A stretch of 10,513 bases of DNA from an uncultured Oscillospiraceae bacterium (GTDB taxonomy: Bacteria > Bacillota > Clostridia > Oscillospirales > Oscillospiraceae): positions 1 to 10,513 of the forward strand of contig CAJTVO010000117.1 of assembly GCA_910579485.1 (NCBI GenBank). Direction: 5' to 3'. A program made the position numbers and the translations under genes. The notes under the pieces were generated by a model. That model made no database searches and was not told where the DNA came from. It saw nothing but the letters and a program-made list of their open reading frames with translations. Below, in pieces: positions 6,734 through 10,513 of this stretch. Position 1 is the stretch's first letter. Each line of letters opens with the position of its first letter.

Positions 6734-6739
6734 TTCGAT

Positions 6740-6744
6740 CTCCT
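6740..6744 (-). promoter_or_regulatory. Ribosome binding site deciding the ThrE (YjjP-like) start
   Basis: The minus strand reads AGGAG, six bases, then ATG at 6733. The alternative upstream start at 6841 has no such site and lies upstream of the promoter at 6789-6817. Confidence 0.8.
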
Positions 6745-6788
6745 GGCTTTTCGATAGTTGTCTTTTGAAGAAATCAGGTATTGGGGCT

Positions 6789-6817
6789 GTTATATCACAG
6801 AACGCGGAATAATGCAA
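6789..6817 (-). promoter_or_regulatory. Sigma-A promoter for the thrE-like/prmA/ycxB-like operon
   Basis: The minus strand carries TTGCAT (6812-6817), a 17-base spacer and TATAAC (6789-6794), each five of six to consensus. It leaves a leader of about 50 bases before the ThrE (YjjP-like) start. No further promoter is visible between the four closely packed genes, so they are likely one transcript. Confidence 0.85.
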
Positions 6818-6980
6818 GAAAAACATGGCGGCGCGGTGCATACAGGTCCCCCACGATCAGCCCGTTACACGGTTTTCTAAAAGCATGATCTTCCCATAAA
6901 GCCTCTCTCAGCCGGACCATCCAGTCGGGTCCATCAGGATATTCTTCGGCAGCGCAGCGGAAATGCGATAATTCTAAGCT
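6795..6980 (-). pseudogene. Possible 3' remnant of a protein-coding gene
   Basis: One minus-strand frame is open for about 60 codons and ends at TGA (6795-6797). It reads natural-looking protein such as EEYPDGPDWMVRL, REALWEDHAFRKPCNG and LIVGDLYAPRRHVF. There is no start codon with a ribosome binding site at its upstream end, where stops and the AT-rich island begin. Its 3' end runs into the operon promoter. I cannot name a family. It may be the tail of a gene cut by arrival of the island, or chance. Confidence 0.25.
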
Positions 6981-7005
6981 TTTTTATCATAAAAAATAAT
7001 TTCAG
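6980..7005 (+). promoter_or_regulatory. AT-rich palindrome / UP-element-like segment upstream of the orphan gene promoter
   Basis: TTTTTTAT-C-ATAAAAAA (6980-6996) is a perfect 8-bp palindrome, followed by TAATTTC. It ends just upstream of the -35 box at 7018, where A/T tracts contacted by the RNA polymerase alpha subunit lie. On either strand it could also act as a weak terminator, since it has T-runs but no GC stem. Confidence 0.35.
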
Positions 7006-7017
7006 CGGATCGATCAT

Positions 7018-7046
7018 TTGACTCCTGGCAGTTATCATGGTAAAAT
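7018..7046 (+). promoter_or_regulatory. Strong sigma-A promoter for the orphan membrane-anchored protein
   Basis: TTGACT (7018-7023), a 17-base spacer and TAAAAT (7041-7046) are both near consensus, with an AT-rich upstream segment. The predicted transcript has an unusually long leader of about 110 bases before the ATG at 7166. I saw no recognisable riboswitch or long stem in that leader. Confidence 0.85.
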
Positions 7047-7165
7047 AGCAAATGAAGAAGAATATTCTGAAGGTTTTATTTTGCGAAGCAGAGCATAAAT
7101 TTTTGAGATCGAAGCTGCCCTTAGTGTCATAGAAGTGTATTGATGGTTACAAAGGAGAAGTACTT

Positions 7166-7924
7166 ATGGTGAAACGCCGCGCTGTTGTGATCCTGCTTGC
7201 CGTATTAGTGATAGGGGTATTTGTGTCGTGGAATGGAGTCTTTAAATCTCTTGCTCCTGTAGAACCCGATCCTAATGACCTTCCGGCGAATGATCTGCAT
7301 AATCCAGCAGATATACCTGTCGAGGAGGAGGTACCCTTCGTTCCTTCAAAGGAGGAGGTCCTTGCCGCTCGGGAACAGGCTCTGGAGGGAATGACTTCGG
7401 AGCAGATCGAGAGACTGACCAAATTTATTATTGAGGCCAACATGTGGTGGGAATATGGATACCTCTATGAAAACATTTTTTCACAACTTGAAGATCCGGA
7501 TGCGTTGACTTGGAATTATTTTGATCAAACAGGAGAGATTCATATCGGATGGGCAATAGACGCAGATTTGGACCCAGACACTGCTTGTGCGGAAGAAAAT
7601 ATAACGAAAGATGAATTTTATGCCAAATATGGAAAGCGAATTGTAGCAAACAATCCCTATAACGCAGATGATTTTATTTCCTGGCTTGAAGACATTATCG
7701 CGGGAGTGCAAAACGAATACCTGCATGCGGATTTGCAGTACATCGCAGATGAGACCCAGTTGGCCAAAGAAGGACATATCATGGAACACGCTAACAACGC
7801 ATATAAGATGCTCCATGATATGGATTACTTTTTGCTGCGATATGGACCGATAGACGTAGGACAGTTTGTAAGAGATAAGTCCACAGTCTCAAAGTATTAT
7901 GGTATGCTCTCTATTTACTCCTGA
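7166..7924 (+). CDS. Membrane-anchored protein of unknown function
   Basis: A 252-residue protein with no name I can support. It has a basic start (MVKRR), one hydrophobic helix at about 6-21 and no lipobox cysteine, so it is probably a signal-anchor protein with its bulk outside the membrane. A Pro/Glu/Asp-rich linker (about 30-66) leads to a largely helical, acidic and Trp/Tyr-rich domain: EQIERLTKFIIEANMWWEYG, LTWNYFDQTGEIHIGWAID, AKEGHIMEHANNAYKMLHDM and YFLLRYGPIDVGQ. The pattern feels like an uncharacterised conserved clostridial family, but this is from memory only. The start is set by AAAGGAG eight bases before the ATG. It is the only plus-strand gene and is much richer in A/T and in AAA, GAA and TTT codons than its neighbours, suggesting transfer. 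It has its own promoter and terminator. Confidence 0.8.
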   Translation: MVKRRAVVILLAVLVIGVFVSWNGVFKSLAPVEPDPNDLPANDLHNPADIPVEEEVPFVPSKEEVLAAREQALEGMTSEQIERLTKFIIEANMWWEYGYLYENIFSQLEDPDALTWNYFDQTGEIHIGWAIDADLDPDTACAEENITKDEFYAKYGKRIVANNPYNADDFISWLEDIIAGVQNEYLHADLQYIADETQLAKEGHIMEHANNAYKMLHDMDYFLLRYGPIDVGQFVRDKSTVSKYYGMLSIYS

Positions 7925-7945
7925 ATGAGCAGCTAAAAAACGGCC

Positions 7946-7991
7946 AAAAAGTGCATCAGACATTACAGATGTAGTGTCTGATGCACTTTTT
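7946..7991. terminator. Bidirectional terminator between converging genes
   Basis: A 17-bp perfect inverted repeat (7946-7962 with 7975-7991: AAAAAGTGCATCAGACA and its complement) surrounds a 12-base loop. It ends in TTTTT on both strands. It serves the plus-strand gene ending at 7924 and the minus-strand protease gene ending at 8025. Confidence 0.95.
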
Positions 7992-8024
7992 AACGTTATT
8001 AAATCATTCTATGCCCGGCCAGCC

Positions 8025-8732
8025 TTACGGCTGCCACACCGCCAGGGCGTTCACCGCGCAGTGCAGCAAAACGCTTCCCCACAGGCATCCGGACCGCTCA
8101 TAGGTCCAGGCCATCACCGCCCCGGGGACCAAATACTGCACCATGACCATCAAACAGCCCACATCCCAGCTCTCCGCAAAAAAGGGCCATACATGGACCA
8201 TGGCAAAAAACAGGCAGGAGACCAGATACGCCGCTCCCCGGCTGTACTCCCGGAGATTCCCGAACACATACCCGCGAAACAGGGCCTCCTCCACCACGGG
8301 GGCCAGAAAAACCACCATCAGGATCGTACTCCGGGGCGCGGCACCCAGCCGGGCCAGGATGGCCTGGTCGTTCAGATTCACCTGTCCCGCGCGCAGGAGC
8401 CCCAGCACCCGGCCGGTCACTTCATTGAGCCCATAAAAGGCAACCAGGCCCACCCCGGCGGCGCCCAGCACCTGCCAGGTCCGGTCGAAAAACGCCCGCG
8501 CGTTCCTCCCGAAGAAGCCCCAGAAGGCGATCAGCACAAGTCCAAAAAGGACGGCGTAGTACGCCAGATCGCGCGCTCCCCGGTCCAGGGAGACCCCAAA
8601 GACCTTCTCCGCCCCGTTGAACAGCCATTCCGCCGTCAGAGGGAGGACGAACACATATACCGCCAGCGCCATTCCCCCCAGCAGCTTCTCCCCGGAGGTC
8701 ATGCCGGTCCCTCCGGCTCCTCTCTTCACCAT
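8025..8732 (-). CDS. CPBP-family (CAAX-type) intramembrane glutamic endopeptidase
   Basis: A 235-residue integral membrane protease of the CPBP/Abi family. Hydrophobic helices lie at about 18-38, 57-75, 87-103, 136-150, 165-182, 193-210 and 218-232. The catalytic motifs are intact: EEALFR (Glu148, Glu149, Arg153), FFAMVH with His180, and HCAVN with His224 and Asn228. Bacterial members cleave membrane peptides or proteins, and some give bacteriocin immunity or process pheromones; no such partner gene is visible here, so the substrate is unknown. The ATG at 8732 follows GGAGG by 8 bases; another ATG ten codons later also has a GGAG and could be used. The gene lies 124 bases after pheT with no clear promoter of its own, and ends at the shared bidirectional terminator. 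Confidence 0.93.
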   Translation of the reverse strand: MVKRGAGGTGMTSGEKLLGGMALAVYVFVLPLTAEWLFNGAEKVFGVSLDRGARDLAYYAVLFGLVLIAFWGFFGRNARAFFDRTWQVLGAAGVGLVAFYGLNEVTGRVLGLLRAGQVNLNDQAILARLGAAPRSTILMVVFLAPVVEEALFRGYVFGNLREYSRGAAYLVSCLFFAMVHVWPFFAESWDVGCLMVMVQYLVPGAVMAWTYERSGCLWGSVLLHCAVNALAVWQP

Positions 8733-8812
8733 GTCTCCGCCCTCCTTCTTCCGATCAAGACCGTCCTGCCGTCACCGGGCGTACATGCTGGAACAGCAGC
8801 AAGCCAAGACTC

Positions 8813-8855
8813 GAACTTAAAGTTCTTTTTGGTCCTTTTTCTTTCAAGAAAAAGG
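8813..8855. repeat. Double hairpin in the pheT-protease spacer, candidate intergenic repeat
   Basis: GAACTT-A-AAGTTC (8813-8825) is followed by TTTTTGG and then CCTTTTTCTT paired perfectly with AAGAAAAAGG (8834-8843 with 8846-8855). The second hairpin starts two bases beyond the pheT stop and could slow or end transcription, but on the minus strand it is not followed by a T-run. In plus orientation the first hairpin followed by TTTTT looks like a terminator although no plus-strand gene needs one. The sequence CTTTTTGGTYC also occurs at the terminator near 930, hinting at a shared repeat family. Confidence 0.45.
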
Positions 8856-8856
8856 A

Positions 8857-10513
8857 TCACCGCAGCGTTGCGCCCAGCTCCTGCTCCAGGGCGGTCAGGA
8901 TGTCCTTGACCTCGCCGTCCGCCTCGGAGGCGGTGATGGAGCGGTCGTCCGCACGGAGAGTCATGCTGAAGGCCACGCTCTTGCTGCCCTCGGCCACGCC
9001 CTGGCCGCGGTAGATGTCGAAGAGGGCCACGTCCCGCAGGAGCCTGCCTCCGGCCTTGCGGATGCAGGCCTCCAGCGCGCCCACGGTGACTTCCTCCCCG
9101 CACACCACCGCGATGTCCCGGCTCACCGCCGGGAAGCGGGGCAGGGGATGATACTCCGCGCCGGGGCCCTGGGCCTCCAGCAGCGCCTCGAAGCTCAGTT
9201 CCGCGCAGTAGAGCTCGCAGTCCACATCGTAGTTGGCGGCTACGGCGGGATGGATCTGGCCCACCACGCCCAGGAGCTTCTCCCCGGCGTACACCCCGGC
9301 GCAGCGGCCCGGATGGTAGGAGGGATCGTCCTGGCAGGCCCTGAAGGCCGCGCCCGCAATGCGCAGATCCCGGAGGATGGACTCCACGGCGCCCTTCATG
9401 GTGAAGAAGTCATACCCCTCGCCGTAAGCGCCCAGGGTCAGCATCCGGGGCTCGTTGGCCAGGCCGTCGGGGCCGCCGGGGAGGTACACCCGGCCGATCT
9501 CATAGAGCCGGACGTCCTTGCTGCGGTAGCTGTAGTTCCGGGCCAGGATGTCCAGCATGGAGGGCAGGGTGGTGGTACGCATGATGGAGGTGTCCTCCCC
9601 CAGGGGGTTGAGGATCTTCAAAGAATCGCGCAGGGGCTCGTCGGGAGCCCAGCCGATCTTGTCGTAGCAGGCGGGGGAGATGAAAGAGTAGGTGATGATC
9701 TCACTGTACCCGCAGGACCGGCACAGACTGCCCAGACGGCGCTCCGCCTGCTGGACGGGGCTGTAGCCGCCCTGGGTGGTCTCTCCCCGCTGGAGGGTGA
9801 CGGGGATGTTGTTGTAGCCGTGGAACCGGGCAACCTCCTCCGCCAGATCGGCAATGCCCTCCACGTCGCCGCGCCAGGAGGGGATGGACACCTGAGCGGG
9901 ACCGTTGGGGAAATTCCGCTTCTCGGTATGGATCTCCACCCGCTCAAGATAGCAGTACATGTCTGTCGCGTGGATATCCGTGCCCAACAGGGCGTTGACC
10001 CGGGCGGGGTCCATGGTGATGGTCCGGGGCTGGGGCACGTGGTTGAGGACGTCGATGACGCCGTCGATCACCTCTCCGGCCCCCAGCAGCTCCACCAGCT
10101 CGCAGGCCCGGTTGACTGCGGGGAGGGTGTTCAAGGGATCGAGGCCCTTCTCGAATTTGGCGCTGGCCTCGGTGCGCATCCCCAGGGCCAGAGCGGCCTT
10201 GCGGATGCAGGTGCCGTCAAAGTTGGCGGACTCGAAGACCACGTCCACGGTGTCGTCCACGATCTCGCTGTTCTCGCCGCCCATGATGCCCGCAAGGCCC
10301 ACGGCCCGGGTCTCGTCGGCGATGACCAGCATGTTGGCCGTCAGCTTCCGCACGTTTCCGTCCAGAGTGGTCAGCTCCTCGCCCTCCTGGGCCCGGCGGA
10401 CGATGATCTTCCCGCCCTTGACGTAGCGGTAGTCAAAGGCGTGCATGGGCTGGCCGTACTCCAGCATGACGTAGTTGGTGATGTCCACGATGTTGTTGAT
10501 GGGCCGCACGCCC
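8857..10513 (-). CDS. pheT: Phenylalanine-tRNA ligase beta subunit PheT, C-terminal two thirds
   Basis: The gene is cut by the window edge: the visible 551 or so residues begin inside the protein (GVRPINNIVDITNYVM...GQPMHAFD), and roughly the first 230-250 residues of a typical 800-residue PheT are missing. With PheS it forms the alpha2beta2 enzyme that charges tRNA-Phe. Counting from the in-frame GTG at 10509, the B3/B4 editing region covers about 1-150 (including GGENSEIVDDTVDVVFESANFD spread over 77-98). The B5 domain lies at about 160-235 (PSWRGDVEGIADLAEEVARF with its acidic metal-binding residues), the catalytic-like core follows at about 250-440, and the tRNA-anticodon-binding FDX-ACB domain closes at about 457-550 (PRFPAVSRDIAVV ... 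FDIYRG). There is no start codon here; GTG at 10509 is internal. Confidence 0.97.
   Translation of the reverse strand, partial: GVRPINNIVDITNYVMLEYGQPMHAFDYRYVKGGKIIVRRAQEGEELTTLDGNVRKLTANMLVIADETRAVGLAGIMGGENSEIVDDTVDVVFESANFDGTCIRKAALALGMRTEASAKFEKGLDPLNTLPAVNRACELVELLGAGEVIDGVIDVLNHVPQPRTITMDPARVNALLGTDIHATDMYCYLERVEIHTEKRNFPNGPAQVSIPSWRGDVEGIADLAEEVARFHGYNNIPVTLQRGETTQGGYSPVQQAERRLGSLCRSCGYSEIITYSFISPACYDKIGWAPDEPLRDSLKILNPLGEDTSIMRTTTLPSMLDILARNYSYRSKDVRLYEIGRVYLPGGPDGLANEPRMLTLGAYGEGYDFFTMKGAVESILRDLRIAGAAFRACQDDPSYHPGRCAGVYAGEKLLGVVGQIHPAVAANYDVDCELYCAELSFEALLEAQGPGAEYHPLPRFPAVSRDIAVVCGEEVTVGALEACIRKAGGRLLRDVALFDIYRGQGVAEGSKSVAFSMTLRADDRSITASEADGEVKDILTALEQELGATLR

Noticed and set aside
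6734..6841. Longer N-terminus for the ThrE (YjjP-like) protein starting at 6841
   Set aside because: The extra 36 residues overlap the best promoter in the region and lack a ribosome binding site; the start at 6733 has AGGAG at ideal spacing.
7974..8909. Plus-strand open frame of 311 codons opposite the CPBP protease
   Set aside because: Shadow frame running through the shared terminator and the protease, which has all its catalytic residues.
1..10513. CRISPR arrays, tRNA, rRNA, insertion sequences or attachment sites
   Set aside because: No regularly spaced direct repeats, no tRNA or rRNA signature, no transposase or integrase gene, and no paired terminal inverted repeats with target duplications were seen by reading. 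This was done without a search tool.

Overview
The window looks like chromosomal DNA of a GC-rich Firmicute, most likely a gut member of the Oscillospiraceae (Flavonifractor/Lawsonibacter-like). This rests on strong AGGAGG-type ribosome binding sites, sigma-A promoters, an SLH-anchored WG-repeat protein, a split ThrE-type exporter, a YcxB-like protein and heavy G/C third-position bias. The taxonomic call is inference. All recognised genes are on the minus strand except one AT-rich gene at 7166-7924.

Left end (1-955): two nearly identical short XRE-type regulators lie in tandem. One carries a 2-base insertion that changes its tail, and the only other differences in the shared part fall in or just after the DNA-recognition helix. 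Upstream of them is a gene-poor stretch (584-954) that ends in a dense run of four stem-loops (796-923), followed by the terminator of the next gene.

Middle left (955-3936): a NagD-type HAD phosphatase with its own promoter, then a secreted WG-repeat/SLH cell-wall protein with its own promoter (TTGCAA-17-TAAAAT) and a near-ideal terminator.

Middle (3937-6817): a compact four-gene operon read leftward from one strong promoter (TTGCAT-17-TATAAC). Its order is the ThrE N-domain protein (YjjP-like), the ThrE_2 protein (YjjB-like), prmA, then a YcxB-like membrane protein. The two ThrE halves should form one amino-acid exporter. prmA starts inside the stop of the second half (ATGA overlap).

Middle right (about 6961-7991): an AT-richer island with its own strong promoter (TTGACT-17-TAAAAT), one membrane-anchored protein of unknown function and a 17-bp perfect bidirectional terminator. 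To its left is an open frame that may be the remains of a gene.

Right end (8025-10513): a CPBP (CAAX-type) intramembrane protease downstream of the 3' part of pheT, which runs off the window. A hairpin-rich repeat-like spacer lies between them.

Most of the window is housekeeping or conserved accessory content, and I see no clear undescribed multi-gene system. The points most worth a second look are the duplicated regulators, the hairpin cluster and the AT-rich orphan island.
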